This document shows, one piece after another, positions 1 through 10,060 of a stretch of 64,000 bases of DNA. This DNA comes from Cyanobium sp. FACHB-13342 (lineage in GTDB: Bacteria > Cyanobacteriota > Cyanobacteriia > PCC-6307 > Cyanobiaceae). The DNA lies in assembly GCF_014697415.1 (NCBI RefSeq), contig NZ_JACJRT010000003.1:119131-183130 (forward strand), read 5' to 3'. Both the position numbers and the translations under genes were made by a program. Below the pieces are notes generated by a model. It was not told the DNA's origin, made no database searches, and saw nothing but the letters and a program-made list of their open reading frames with translations. How positions within the stretch are numbered: the stretch's first letter is position 1; the number at the start of each line of letters is the position of its first letter.

Positions 1-1602
1 GCGCGCCGTGGCCATGGTTTCCATCCGCACCCGGGGATGGCCCGTGAGCCCCAGCTTGGGGTTGGCCCCGACTTGGGCCATCCGCTGGGCCAGGGCCCGG
101 GAGCTGCCGATCTGCACGTTGCCGGGGTGGGCGCTGTCGTGGGCAACGGGGAGACCCGCGGCCCGCAAGGCCGTGGTGATGGCGGGAGTGCCGGGCACCA
201 GGGCCACAAGCACCTGCTCAGCGCCCAGGGGGCTGGGTCGCCGGCGTCCGATCGGATCCAGGTCGTCCGGGGTGATCAGTCCATGCAGGAGCAGGTCGGA
301 GAGCCAGGTGAGGCTCTGGGTCCAGAGCAGGGGAACGTTGGGATTGGCCACCCGGCGCTGGCTGCCCGGCTGGCGCCGTTCCGCCTCAATCGCCTCCTCG
401 GGCACAAGGTAGAGCTCGGGCAGGAGCGCACCCCCCTCCTGCTCCAGACTCACCGCCGCCAGACGCTGGCGCCACTGGCGCGCTTCCTCCCAGCGCTCCT
501 CGCAACAGGCCGTGATCAGCTCGTAGGCCCAGAACAGGGGCCACTCACACTCCAGGTGCTCGAATTCGGCCAGTTCCTCCCGCTCGTAATGCAGGCGGGT
601 GTGGTCTTCGACCACGGTCTGGTGGCCGTCGCGGCGAAAGCGCTTGTAGCCGTAGGTGCCCCCCAGTTCCGTGCGGATCTTGGCCCGGGTGCGCTGGCTC
701 AGCTGGGGATCTTCCACGGCCCAGGCTGGATAGCCAATCACCGAGAGGCAGGCACTGTCGACCTCCTTGCTGGCTGATTCCCTGGGCAGCAGGCTTCGCA
801 GGGCGCGGCGCAGCCGCACGATCGCGTCGTGGGGGATCACCAGACAGCAGCTGCCGTCGCCATGGGGGCCGAAGAGGTCCAGGCCCTCCAGGGATTCGAG
901 GGCGGCCTTCACCAGGCCGATCGAGCTGGCGTTGCGCTCGGGTTGGCCGTGGTTGCCCTTGTCTCCCCGTTCCCAGATGCCGTAGTCGGACACCCGGTAG
1001 GCCCGTGCCACGTAGTACACGAGGTTTTGCACGAAGTCGCACTCGTGGCTGCTCTGCAGCACCACCAGGCCAGAGCGGGTCAGCTGGGCCAGCTGCAACA
1101 GGAACAGGGCGGTGGCATCCAGCTGGAGATGGCCCCAGCCGTCGTCGGGCACCACCGGGGCCCCGGTGGCCGTGTCGAACTTGGCGTGGATGGCATGCAG
1201 CCGGTGCAGGCTGTGTTTGAACCGCTCCACCTTCGGCGCCTGGCGCAGCATGGCGTTGAGCAGGCCGCGCATCAGCTGCAGCACCCGGGCCTCCAGCTCG
1301 TACACCCGCCGGTTCGCTCCCCGCAGCCGCCGATGGGCCAGGGCCAGACCCCAGACGCACTGGATCGAATAGACGCAGTCGCGCACCCAGGCATCGCCGT
1401 AGTTGCCGTGCACGGTGTGGGCGGTGCTGGCGGGCAGCAGGCCGGTGATCGGATGCTGGCGGGCCAGCACCACCCGATCGATCTGGGCGTCGAGCTCCTG
1501 CAGCACCGCCCAGGCCTGGGCAGGATGGGCGACGTTCGGTTTTGGCGCGTCAGTCGCACCGGTGCCGTCGGTGGAACCCTTCATCGGCAGGGATTGCGCC
1601 AT
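1..1602 (-). CDS. Phosphorylase-kinase-regulatory/GH15-like protein, C-terminus cut by window edge
   Basis: 534 residues are visible from an ATG at 1602 and the frame stays open to base 1, so the C-terminus is missing. Residues 30-100 carry the segment typical of phosphorylase kinase alpha/beta and glucoamylase-like (alpha/alpha)6 folds: PITGLLPAST (51-60) then GDAWVRDCVYSIQCVWG (69-85). Later stretches (GGTYGYKRF, ECEWPLFWAYELI) also fit this family. Eukaryotic relatives regulate glycogen phosphorylase and bind calmodulin. In cyanobacteria the family is annotated as glycoside hydrolase 15 and its substrate is unproven. Divergent from the WecG/TagA gene, 59 bp away. No signal peptide, so probably cytoplasmic. 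A role in glycogen or oligosaccharide turnover is inference only. Confidence 0.8.
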   Translation of the reverse strand, partial: MAQSLPMKGSTDGTGATDAPKPNVAHPAQAWAVLQELDAQIDRVVLARQHPITGLLPASTAHTVHGNYGDAWVRDCVYSIQCVWGLALAHRRLRGANRRVYELEARVLQLMRGLLNAMLRQAPKVERFKHSLHRLHAIHAKFDTATGAPVVPDDGWGHLQLDATALFLLQLAQLTRSGLVVLQSSHECDFVQNLVYYVARAYRVSDYGIWERGDKGNHGQPERNASSIGLVKAALESLEGLDLFGPHGDGSCCLVIPHDAIVRLRRALRSLLPRESASKEVDSACLSVIGYPAWAVEDPQLSQRTRAKIRTELGGTYGYKRFRRDGHQTVVEDHTRLHYEREELAEFEHLECEWPLFWAYELITACCEERWEEARQWRQRLAAVSLEQEGGALLPELYLVPEEAIEAERRQPGSQRRVANPNVPLLWTQSLTWLSDLLLHGLITPDDLDPIGRRRPSPLGAEQVLVALVPGTPAITTALRAAGLPVAHDSAHPGNVQIGSSRALAQRMAQVGANPKLGLTGHPRVRMETMATAR

Positions 1603-1661
1603 CGATGTCCCAGTGCCAGTGACAGGCCAGCCATAGATTCTCCACCCGCACCGCACCCCTG

Positions 1662-2387
1662 ATGGCAGCAACGGCAACCGAACCTCTCCGCACCAGCGTC
1701 CTGGGGGTCCCGGTGAGCGTGTGCCCCGACGTGTTCGACGCTGCCCTGGCGCTGCACCAGCAGGGCGGGGGCCAGATCGTCACCCTGAATGCGGAGATGA
1801 CCATGGCGGCCAAGGCGGACCCTGCCCTGGGCGCGGCCATCGCTGCGGCGTCCCTGGTGATTCCCGATGGCGCCGGGGTGGTGTGGGCCCTCGGGCGCCA
1901 GGGCTACCGGGTGCGGCGCAGCCCCGGGATCGAGCTCGCCCGGGATCTGTTGACCCATGCGGCTGCCCAGGGTTGGAAGGTGGCCCTTGTGGGCGCTTCC
2001 CCCGCGGTGATGGAGCAACTCACCCAGCGACTGCGCCGGGAGCTCCCCGGGCTCCAGCTGGTGCTCACGGCCCACGGCTACCAGCCACAGGAGGCCTGGC
2101 CAGGCCTCGAGCAGCAGCTCCTGGCTGCCCGGCCGGACCTGGTGCTGGTGGCCCTCGGGGTGCCGCGGCAGGAAACCTGGATTCAGCAGTTTCCGGGGCG
2201 GCGCGTCGGCCTGTGGATGGGCGTGGGTGGCAGCTTTGACGTCTGGGCTGGGGTCAAAAAAAGGGCCCCCGCCTGGATGGGAGCCCTACAGATTGAGTGG
2301 TTGTATCGGCTGCTTCAGGAGCCGGCGCGCTGGCGTCGAATGCTCTCCCTGCCCGCCTTCGCCTGGGCCGTGCTCCGGCAGGGATGA
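1662..2387 (+). CDS. WecG/TagA/CpsF family glycosyltransferase
   Basis: 241 aa, the usual length for the GT26 family, which moves N-acetylmannosaminuronate or N-acetylmannosamine onto an undecaprenyl-diphosphate-GlcNAc lipid. Visible hallmarks: TLNAEM (41-46), IPDGAGVVWA (67-76, acidic active-site region), ALGVPRQE (164-171), GVGGSFDVWAG (187-197) and IEWLYRL (211-217) near the C-terminus. It is expected at the inner face of the cytoplasmic membrane in surface-polysaccharide synthesis. The WecA-like gene at 16200 could supply its lipid acceptor, but the two are far apart. The exact sugar donor cannot be read from the sequence. Confidence 0.9.
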   Translation: MAATATEPLRTSVLGVPVSVCPDVFDAALALHQQGGGQIVTLNAEMTMAAKADPALGAAIAAASLVIPDGAGVVWALGRQGYRVRRSPGIELARDLLTHAAAQGWKVALVGASPAVMEQLTQRLRRELPGLQLVLTAHGYQPQEAWPGLEQQLLAARPDLVLVALGVPRQETWIQQFPGRRVGLWMGVGGSFDVWAGVKKRAPAWMGALQIEWLYRLLQEPARWRRMLSLPAFAWAVLRQG

Positions 2388-2439
2388 GGGGTGAATCTGA
2401 ACGCGTGGAAACTCCTCAGCTTCAGGGAGCCCCAAGGGT

Positions 2440-2583
2440 TCAGCGGAAACCCACCGAGGCTTGCCACACAAAGGCCAGCAGCAGGAAGAACAGGGGGATG
2501 ATCGGCAGGATGTCCACCAGGGGGCCGAAGGCCTGGTAGGCCTCGGGGAGCTGGGCCAGGGTCTGCAGGGCGTAGGCGGCCAT
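2440..2583 (-). CDS. psbK: Photosystem II reaction center protein K
   Basis: 47-aa precursor from an ATG at 2583. A short leader of about 10 residues is followed by the mature sequence starting near [14 protein letters not shown] (11-24) and one transmembrane helix, [14 protein letters not shown] (28-41), with the conserved ending ASVGFR. PsbK is a single-span subunit of the PSII core beside CP43. It lies 29 bp downstream of tgt on the same strand, the tgt-psbK order known in cyanobacteria, so cotranscription is likely. Too short for default ORF calling, but the family match is unmistakable. Confidence 0.96.
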   Translation of the reverse strand: MAAYALQTLAQLPEAYQAFGPLVDILPIIPLFFLLLAFVWQASVGFR

Positions 2584-2612
2584 CCCGAAAATCGCTGAGC
2601 GTGAGGCGGACG

Positions 2613-3656
2613 CTACCACGTGTGGGCGGCCGGAGACTCGGGTTCCCAGGGAGCGAAATCCTCTGCAAAACAGCCGTCCTCGATGGCCCGGCCCATGGCG
2701 CTGGTGAAGCGCACCAGCTGGGTGATGTTGTGCAGGCTCAGCAGGATCTTGCCCAGCAGTTCTTCGCTCTTGATCAGGTGGTGCAGGTAGGCCCGGCTGT
2801 GCTGCCGGCAGGCCAGGCAGGGGCAGCTGGCATCCAGCGGCGTGTGGTCGTGGCGGAAGCGGGCGTTCTTGAGGTTCCAGCGCTCGCCGCCCACCAGGGC
2901 AGCGCCGTGGCGGCCCAGGCGGGTGGGGATCACGCAGTCGAACAGGTCGAAGCCATTGGCCACGGCGATGGCCATTTCCCGCAGGGTTCCCACTCCCATC
3001 AGGTAGTGGGGCACGGCCTCGGGCAGCAGCGCCCCCACCTGGCGCACGATCCGGTGCATCTCCTCGGCGGGTTCCCCCACACTCACGCCCCCCACGGCGA
3101 TGCCCGGCAGGCCCATCGAGGCCACCACCTGGGCTGAGTCCCGGCGCAGGTGGGGAAAGCAGCCCCCCTGCACGATGCCGAACAGGGCCTGATCGGCCTT
3201 GGTGTGGCTGCTGACGCAGCGCTCCAGCCAGCTGTGGGTGCGCCGGCAGGCGGCAGCCACGTCTGCCTCGCTGGCGGGATAGGGGGGGCACTGGTCGAAG
3301 GCCATGGCCACATCGGCCCCCAGGGCCATTTGGATTTCCATGGCCCGCTCCGGCGTGAGCTCGATCCGGGCTCCGTCGCGGGGTGAGCGGAACACCACGC
3401 CGTGGTCGTTGATCGTGTTGATGTCGCCCAGGCTGAACACCTGGAAGCCACCGGAATCGGTCAGCATCGGGCCGTTCCAGCCCATGAAGCGGTGCAATCC
3501 ACCGGCGTCGGCCACGATCTGCTCGCCCGGTTGCAGATGCAGGTGGTACGTGTTGGAGAGCACCATCTGGGCGCCTGTTTCGCCCAGCTGGCTGGTGGTG
3601 ATGCCCTTCACCGTGGCCAGGGTGCCCACCGGCATGAAGCGGGGGGTGGTGACCAC
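2613..3656 (-). CDS. tgt: Queuine/preQ1 tRNA-guanine transglycosylase
   Basis: Exchanges guanine-34 of GUN-anticodon tRNAs for a queuosine precursor. 347 residues from the first canonical start, GTG at 3656. Visible: [10 protein letters not shown] (66-75), the nucleophile region [11 protein letters not shown] (236-246, Asp240), and the zinc site Cys278, Cys280, Cys283 and His309. Oddity: translation upstream of the GTG stays in frame and gives FSFSITAQC...FHTPHG, a clear match to the normal Tgt N-terminus (Zymomonas Tgt also has FSFSI). Yet the open frame from 3657 to 3848 has no ATG, GTG or TTG. The real protein is probably about 24-30 residues longer, started from a rare codon such as ATC, or a base has been misread. 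Leads into psbK; divergent from cobS. Confidence 0.95.
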   Translation of the reverse strand: MVTTPRFMPVGTLATVKGITTSQLGETGAQMVLSNTYHLHLQPGEQIVADAGGLHRFMGWNGPMLTDSGGFQVFSLGDINTINDHGVVFRSPRDGARIELTPERAMEIQMALGADVAMAFDQCPPYPASEADVAAACRRTHSWLERCVSSHTKADQALFGIVQGGCFPHLRRDSAQVVASMGLPGIAVGGVSVGEPAEEMHRIVRQVGALLPEAVPHYLMGVGTLREMAIAVANGFDLFDCVIPTRLGRHGAALVGGERWNLKNARFRHDHTPLDASCPCLACRQHSRAYLHHLIKSEELLGKILLSLHNITQLVRFTSAMGRAIEDGCFAEDFAPWEPESPAAHTW

Positions 3657-3783
3657 GCCATGGGGGGTGTGGAAGCAGCCGCAGCGGGCCCGCGTGCGTG
3701 GGCACTGGGCCGTGATCGAGAAGGAGAAGGCGGGTGGGAAGCTGATTGCGCCGAAGAGGTGCTGTTCTGACGCTAGGTGTCGC

Positions 3784-4551
3784 TTGTCGAAGCCTTTCCC
3801 CGCGTTGACCCCAGGCTGGCTTGCCGATCTGGCCGGGGCCTGGGTGTTCTATTCCGTCTTGCCCGCCTGGCCTGGGCTGACGCCGCGCTTTGAGCGGATC
3901 GCCCGCTTCGGTCCCCTGATCGGTCTGGTGCTGGGGGGGCTTCAGGCCCTGTTCTGGTGGCTGACGGCCAGCTGGCTGCCGCTCGGTGCCCAGGTGGCCC
4001 TGGTGCTTGCCCTTGGCCTGGTGCTCACGGGCGGCCTGCATGTAGATGGGGCGATGGACACGGCCGATGGTCTCGGTGCCGGTTCCCGGGCCCTGGAGGC
4101 GATGGCGGACAGCCGCGTCGGGGCTTCCGGGGTGCAGGCCCTGGCGCTGTTGTTGTTGCTGCGGGTGGCGGCGCTGGCCTGCCTGGCCACGGCAGCTCCG
4201 TTGGCCCTTCTCTGGGCTGCGTTCTGGGGCCGGGTGGCCCCCCTGCTGGCGATGGCGTGGTTTCCCTATCTGCGGGACCAGGGCAGTGCCGCCTTCCACC
4301 GGCAGCACTGGCGGGGTTTGCTGCCGGAGTTGGTACCGGCGCTGCTGGCCCTGTTGCTGGCCGTGCTGGCCTGGGCCTGGGCCGGTTGGCCGCTGCCCGA
4401 TGGGATCGGCATCCTGCCGGCGCTGCTGGTGCCCCTGTGGTTCGGGCGCCGGCTGGGCGGCCACAGCGGGGACAGCTACGGCGCTTGCGTGGAGTGGGTG
4501 GAGACCCTGGCTCTGCTGCTCAGTGGCCTGGGGCTGCGGCTGGCAGGCTGA
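3784..4551 (+). CDS. cobS: Adenosylcobinamide-GDP ribazoletransferase
   Basis: Joins adenosylcobinamide-GDP and alpha-ribazole in the last steps of cobamide synthesis (pseudocobalamin in picocyanobacteria) at the membrane. 256 aa from a TTG at 3784, chosen because the conserved [16 protein letters not shown] (15-30) follows closely and no ATG or GTG fits. The signature [14 protein letters not shown] (83-96) is intact, with several hydrophobic helices around it. The 3' end overlaps the convergent histidine kinase by 32 bp. The 5' end lies within the upstream open frame of the divergent tgt. Confidence 0.93.
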   Translation: MSKPFPALTPGWLADLAGAWVFYSVLPAWPGLTPRFERIARFGPLIGLVLGGLQALFWWLTASWLPLGAQVALVLALGLVLTGGLHVDGAMDTADGLGAGSRALEAMADSRVGASGVQALALLLLLRVAALACLATAAPLALLWAAFWGRVAPLLAMAWFPYLRDQGSAAFHRQHWRGLLPELVPALLALLLAVLAWAWAGWPLPDGIGILPALLVPLWFGRRLGGHSGDSYGACVEWVETLALLLSGLGLRLAG

Positions 4552-5644
4552 GGCAGAACGCATTGCCGTGCCCTGGCAGCTCCGGGGCGATGGCGGCTGG
4601 CGGGAGCACCAGGGTGAGGTCGCCGCCGAGGTTTCGGGCCAGGTCCCTGGCCAGGGCCAGGCCCAGGCCGGTGCCCGTTCGGGCCTGGCCCGCGCGGCCC
4701 CGGAAGCCCCGCTCGAAGATCGCCCCACGCTCTTCGGCGGCAATCGGCTCGCCGGCATCCCAGACCGTCAGTTGCCAGGGGCCCGCCGTGGTGGCCTGGC
4801 AGTGGAGTCCGATGGCGCTGCCGGCGGGGCTGTAACGGAACGCATTTTCCAGCAGGTTGGCCAGGATCTCGGCTACGGCGCCACTGTCGCCCCGCCAGCT
4901 CGGAATGCAGGCGGGTGGGTGCCAGGGGCGGCCCTGGAGGGCTGCCGTGGCCGCAGCCCGTTGCAGCAGGGGCTCGAGCCAGTCCTGCAGGGGCTCTCCC
5001 TCGGGTCCGATTAACACGGGGGGCAGCAGCAGGGGCTGGCTGGCGTCGCCCGTGACCGCCGGAGTGTCGCGCTGGCCCAGCTGGGAGAGGGCATCGACGT
5101 AGCGGTTGAGCTGGCGTTGCTCCGCCAGGAGCCCCTCCACCAGGGGTCGATTCTGGTTGTCCTGCTCGAGGCGCCGCAACAGCAACTGGCCAAAGGTGCG
5201 CAGGGCGGCCAGGGGGTTGCGCAGCTGATGCAGCAGCAGGTCCAGTTCCGCGTGTTGCTCCTGCAGGGTGCGTTGCAGCCGCTGTTGTTCCAGATCCAGG
5301 CAGAGGGCCTCGGTGAGGCAGAGGGCGACGGCCTGCAACCGCTGGCCGAGGGTGTCAGGCCAGGGCACCACCGAGGTTTCCACCTGAATCGCCCCCAGCA
5401 ACACGTTCTGGTGCCGCAGCGGCAGCCAGCGCCGTTCCTCGGATGGCACCCGCAGGGGGCTGCTGGCCTCCACGGGCGGGAGGGCCCGACCATCGCTGGG
5501 CCACTGGCCGATCGGCACCAGGCTGGGGGCGCTGCCATTGCCTGGCTGGGTCACGTAGACCACCAAGGAGCGCAGATCAGCCCGGTCGGCGAACTGGGCC
5601 AACTGGAAGCGGAGCAGGGCTGAAAAGCGGGTGGAGACTTGCAT
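4520..5644 (-). CDS. Soluble sensor histidine kinase, Hik2/CSK-like
   Basis: 374 aa with no transmembrane segment. Residues 1-110 look like a GAF-type sensor. The dimerisation/H-box is [17 protein letters not shown] (136-152) with phospho-acceptor His139. The N-box [10 protein letters not shown] (261-270), G1 box WDAGEP (295-300) and G2 box GTGLGLAL (324-331) complete the HATPase domain. The HQLRNPLxALRTFG form of the H-box and the GAF-kinase layout resemble cyanobacterial Hik2 and plastid CSK, which link photosynthetic redox or salt state to transcription. That assignment rests on memory of the motif and is tentative. No response regulator is adjacent. Convergent with cobS. Confidence 0.85.
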   Translation of the reverse strand: MQVSTRFSALLRFQLAQFADRADLRSLVVYVTQPGNGSAPSLVPIGQWPSDGRALPPVEASSPLRVPSEERRWLPLRHQNVLLGAIQVETSVVPWPDTLGQRLQAVALCLTEALCLDLEQQRLQRTLQEQHAELDLLLHQLRNPLAALRTFGQLLLRRLEQDNQNRPLVEGLLAEQRQLNRYVDALSQLGQRDTPAVTGDASQPLLLPPVLIGPEGEPLQDWLEPLLQRAAATAALQGRPWHPPACIPSWRGDSGAVAEILANLLENAFRYSPAGSAIGLHCQATTAGPWQLTVWDAGEPIAAEERGAIFERGFRGRAGQARTGTGLGLALARDLARNLGGDLTLVLPPAAIAPELPGHGNAFCLSLPAAAPGH

Positions 5645-5815
5645 CTGGGGCGTTCAACCGCCGTCCTGCCGCAGAAATTTTCGAACGGGTGTGTGAAAAC
5701 CGGGAAAAAGTCTTAAGATCCTTGGTATCGACCAATACGACGCGGTCCGCAAGCGGGCAGCGGCTCATCGTCGTGACACCCTCACCCTCGGTTGCCCTTT
5801 GAGGTTTTCGAGGCT

Positions 5816-5959
5816 ACAGCAGAGACAGATCCGACTTCTCGCCGATCCCTCCTCTCTGCTGTTCCGCAACCCGAATGGGCGGGTTGTGGCGTCACTGACC
5901 TTTGGGCCTGCTGACCCCTCCGGACAACAGAACGTTTGGGCGTCGCCCGTGCTGTCCGG
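5816..5959 (+). ncRNA. Candidate structured RNA in the 5645-6079 gap
   Basis: The 435-bp gap holds no convincing gene but several strong hairpins. Stem 1 is a perfect 10-bp pairing of 5816-5825 (ACAGCAGAGA) with 5853-5862 (TCTCTGCTGT). Stem 2 begins two bases later: 5864-5873 with 5880-5889, ten pairs with one G-U and a 6-nt loop. Stem 3 pairs CCGGACA (5920-5926) with TGTCCGG (5953-5959) around an inner GGGC/GCCC. Upstream, TAAGAT (5714-5719) could be a -10 box, followed by a small TTGGT-ATCG-ACCAA hairpin (5722-5735). Strand is assumed from the downstream DUF3155 gene. It could be a free-standing small RNA or a structured leader. No U-tract terminator is visible. Confidence 0.4.
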
Positions 5960-6079
5960 CCTTTCGGATGGCTGGGCGGGCTGAGTCACGGGCCCTGCGC
6001 ATGTCTTGCGCTCCCAAGGTCCGTTCCCCCCTCCGGTTTCTTCTCGTCCCCTCAATCCTCCCCCAGCGGGAGCAGCTCA

Positions 6080-6451
6080 ATGTCCAAGAAGCGCAAGCGG
6101 ATCAGCCGTCGCCGGCTCGCAGGCCAGCGGGTGCTGGCGCATGTCCCCACCTTCAATCTGGAGACCGGCTCCCATAAGCCGGTCACCGCCGCCCGTCGCT
6201 ACATCGCCGAGGAGCTGCTGGTGCCCCCGGCGATCCTCAACGTCCGCCGCAACGAGCACACCACCGACCGCTTCTTCTGGGGCGAGAAGGGTCTGTTCAG
6301 CGCCCAGTACGCCGAGGAAAACCACTTCCTGTTCCCGTCCCTGCGTTCGATCGTCGATCGCATCGGAGAGGAGGTCCTGTTCGAAGGCATTGAGGCCCTT
6401 GCCGCCGACGACTGGGAGGAGATGGAGGAGTACGAGTACGCCTTTGTCTGA
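6080..6451 (+). CDS. DUF3155 family protein
   Basis: 123 aa from an ATG at 6080 after a purine-rich GGGAGCAG ribosome site. Very basic N-terminus (MSKKRKRISRRRLAGQRVL), a central block with RRYIAEELLVPPAILNVRRN, and an acidic C-terminus rich in Glu and Tyr (DDWEEMEEYEYAF). This matches the cyanobacteria-specific DUF3155 family, whose function is unknown. The charged, signal-free sequence suggests a cytoplasmic or nucleic-acid-associated protein, which is inference. It follows the structured gap at 5645-6079, which may be its leader. Confidence 0.85.
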   Translation: MSKKRKRISRRRLAGQRVLAHVPTFNLETGSHKPVTAARRYIAEELLVPPAILNVRRNEHTTDRFFWGEKGLFSAQYAEENHFLFPSLRSIVDRIGEEVLFEGIEALAADDWEEMEEYEYAFV

Positions 6452-6472
6452 AAACTGACGGCCCGTCCGTGA

Positions 6473-6496
6473 GCCTGGCTGGCCCCTCAGCCAGGC
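6473..6496. terminator. Perfect 9-bp hairpin between convergent genes
   Basis: GCCTGGCTG (6473-6481) and CAGCCAGGC (6488-6496) pair perfectly across a 6-nt loop. The hairpin starts 21 bp after the DUF3155 stop and contains the stop codon of the convergent esterase gene. No T-run follows on either strand, so it is either a weak bidirectional terminator or an mRNA 3'-end stabiliser. Confidence 0.4.
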
Positions 6497-7110
6497 CATT
6501 GGCTTGTCAGGTACTCGCGTAGGGCGGGGAACAGGCTGCTGTCGATGGTGTGTCCGCCGGCAAAGCCAATCAGGTCCGCGTCGAACCCGCTTTGACGCAA
6601 CTGCTTTTGGAGCACTTCACTGGCCCCGTAGGGCACCACCGGATCCTGCTCGCCGTGCGTGAGCAGGATTGATTTGTTCGATTGCAGGCCAGGCTCCCAG
6701 GCTGGATGGGGGTAGCCGCTGCAGCTGATCAGGCCTGCCAGGGGCAGGCCTTCCCCGGCCGTGGCCACATCCAGGGCCATGGCGGCCCCCTGGGAGAAGC
6801 CGAGCAGCACCGTCTGTTCCAGGGGAACCTCTGAGGCCAGCGTCCGTAACCGCGCGACCAGATTCGCTCTGGCTGCCGGGAGCTGGGGCCAGTTTGGCTC
6901 CTGCAAGTCGTACCACTGGCGACCGCTGCCGCCCGGGTGGGGCAAGGGTGCCTGCAGGGCCACCACGCTCACCGTGGGCTCCACCAGCACCTCCGCCAGG
7001 TCGAGCAGGTCGTCGGCGTCGGCTCCCCAGCCGTGCAGGAGCACCAGCCGTCGCGGGCTGCGGTCGGGGCCCAGCCGGATCAGGCCGGGCTCCGGGTTGG
7101 GATGGGTCAC
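6487..7110 (-). CDS. Alpha/beta hydrolase, carboxylesterase/phospholipase type
   Basis: 207 aa, the normal size for the carboxylesterase/lysophospholipase (EstB/YpfH-like) family. It has LVLLHGWGA (22-30, oxyanion region), nucleophile elbow GFSQG (104-108, Ser106), then Asp156 in GEQDPVVP and His187 in GGH, which complete the catalytic triad. No signal peptide, so cytoplasmic. The natural ester substrate is not readable from sequence. Divergent from purH by 53 bp and convergent with DUF3155 across a shared hairpin. Confidence 0.88.
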   Translation of the reverse strand: MTHPNPEPGLIRLGPDRSPRRLVLLHGWGADADDLLDLAEVLVEPTVSVVALQAPLPHPGGSGRQWYDLQEPNWPQLPAARANLVARLRTLASEVPLEQTVLLGFSQGAAMALDVATAGEGLPLAGLISCSGYPHPAWEPGLQSNKSILLTHGEQDPVVPYGASEVLQKQLRQSGFDADLIGFAGGHTIDSSLFPALREYLTSQWPG

Positions 7111-7163
7111 GGCGGGGGAGCTGCTGCTGCGTAGGTTGGCTCCAGACCCGCAATTCGGCAGCC

Positions 7164-8708
<1,545 letters not shown>

Positions 8709-8803
8709 ATCCCGACGCCGGTCGGCGTGAGTTGTAGCTTCGCTCGATCAGCCCAGTTCTTCTGCGGCTCCCCGCTGCCACCCCTCTGGTCCCCTTTGAC
8801 GCC

Positions 8804-9268
8804 ATGTCTGAAGCGCTTGCCTACAACCTGAACTTTCTCCATCCCCTGCTGATGGTGGGGCTGCTGGCCCTCTCCAGCTATGGGATGTTCCTGGGCATCA
8901 AAGCCAAGAAAACCCGCACGGCTACGGCTGAAGATCGCAAGGACCTGATCAAGGGGCAGTACGCCCGCCGCCATTTCCAGATCGGCAGCCTGATCCTGGT
9001 GCTGATGGTGCTAGGCACCTTCGGGGGTATGGCCGTGACCTACCTCAACAACGGCAAGCTCTTCGTGGGCCCCCACCTGTTGGTGGGCATTGCCATGACC
9101 TGCCTGATTGCGCTGGCAGTGTCGCTCTCACCCCTGATGCAGCACGGAAATCTGATCGCCCGCAAGGCCCATGTGGGCCTGAACATGGCGATGATGACCC
9201 TGTTCCTGTGGCAGGCCTTCACCGGTCTGCAGATCCTGGCCAAGATCTGGGAGAAGAGGCCCACCTGA
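8804..9268 (+). CDS. DUF4079 membrane protein
   Basis: 154 aa with four hydrophobic segments at about 10-31, 58-80, 88-110 and 120-145, and His residues near the membrane faces (His13, His57, His91, His114, His123). This fits the cyanobacterial/plastid DUF4079 family, a small four-helix membrane protein of unknown role with a cytochrome-b-like look. A 7-bp perfect hairpin (9296-9314, GCCCGCC/GGCGGGC) lies 28 bp after the stop, inside the end of the convergent DUF1997 gene, and might end this transcript. Confidence 0.83.
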   Translation: MSEALAYNLNFLHPLLMVGLLALSSYGMFLGIKAKKTRTATAEDRKDLIKGQYARRHFQIGSLILVLMVLGTFGGMAVTYLNNGKLFVGPHLLVGIAMTCLIALAVSLSPLMQHGNLIARKAHVGLNMAMMTLFLWQAFTGLQILAKIWEKRPT

Positions 9269-9285
9269 GCCGTTCAGGCTGCTCC

Positions 9286-9924
9286 TCAGAACTGGGCCCG
9301 CCGTCTTGGCGGGCACTCGAGGTTGTGGCTGGCATGGAAATCTTCCTGGACCTTCCAGGTGAGCTTTCGGGAGATCTGCCGCACGATCTGCTTGAGCAGG
9401 TGGTCGCCGCTTGATTGCACCAGGCCCTCGGGCAGCAGGGTGATCACCCCGGGAAGGCGGATCCAGACACTGAGATCCAGTTGCCAGCGCACCAGCGTCA
9501 AGGTGCTAGTTTCATCGAGTTGCAGCGAGGCGTTGAATTCCACGTCATAGAGCCCATCGAGATTGGGGTCGCTGCAGGGCTGGGGCACGGTGAGGATCCG
9601 GTAGAGCCCCTGGTCCTGTGGCAGGAGTTCCAGGCCGATGGTGGGTTCCACCTCGAAGCCAAAGTTGCCAAAGGTGCCCAGGGTCAGGGAGTAGCCCCGG
9701 TGGCCGATGGGCTCCACTTTCATCGGAGCGGCACAGCGCCGAAACCAGCCCTCGTGGTGGTCCAGGTAGTCGGACACCACCGGCGACGCTGCCCGCATTT
9801 CCATCACGTCGGCGAAGGCGCTCGCATAGCGCCGGACGCGCTGGTCCTCGCTGTGGCGGAGGCCCTGGGGATCGCCCTGGGCGAGGCCTGGGTCCAGCGG
9901 TGCGGTCGACAACAGCAGAGACAA
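9286..9924 (-). CDS. DUF1997 family protein
   Basis: 212 aa. The central region has VSDYLDHHEGWFRRC and GHRGYSLTLGTFGNFGFEVEP, and the C-terminal part DLSVWIRLPGVITLLPEGLVQ resembles a START/SRPBCC-type helix-grip fold. Matches the DUF1997 family of cyanobacteria and plastids, function unknown but plausibly binding a hydrophobic ligand. The 136-bp space to the ispH stop holds an AT-rich patch (9967-9990) that is a likely promoter for this gene. Convergent with DUF4079, 17 bp apart. Confidence 0.83.
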   Translation of the reverse strand: MSLLLSTAPLDPGLAQGDPQGLRHSEDQRVRRYASAFADVMEMRAASPVVSDYLDHHEGWFRRCAAPMKVEPIGHRGYSLTLGTFGNFGFEVEPTIGLELLPQDQGLYRILTVPQPCSDPNLDGLYDVEFNASLQLDETSTLTLVRWQLDLSVWIRLPGVITLLPEGLVQSSGDHLLKQIVRQISRKLTWKVQEDFHASHNLECPPRRRAQF

Positions 9925-10060
9925 CGGCTGAAACTCCTGGCGGCGGCCAGATCGGAGACGGACAGATTCAATCTTTAATCAATGTAAAGGCAGTGCGGCG
10001 TCCCGTCGGGCTCCGCTGTGACACCCGGACATCAACCGTGCGGGTCCAGTGGGGAGCGGA

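Noticed and set aside
2440..4758. 772-aa minus-strand open frame
   Set aside because: Only its last 48 codons are a gene (psbK). The rest is a low-complexity Gln/Pro/Arg shadow over tgt and cobS, common in GC-rich DNA.
5799..5984. 61-aa frame in the 5.8-kb gap
   Set aside because: TTG start, no ribosome site, composition unlike a protein family, and it is disrupted by the strong RNA hairpins.
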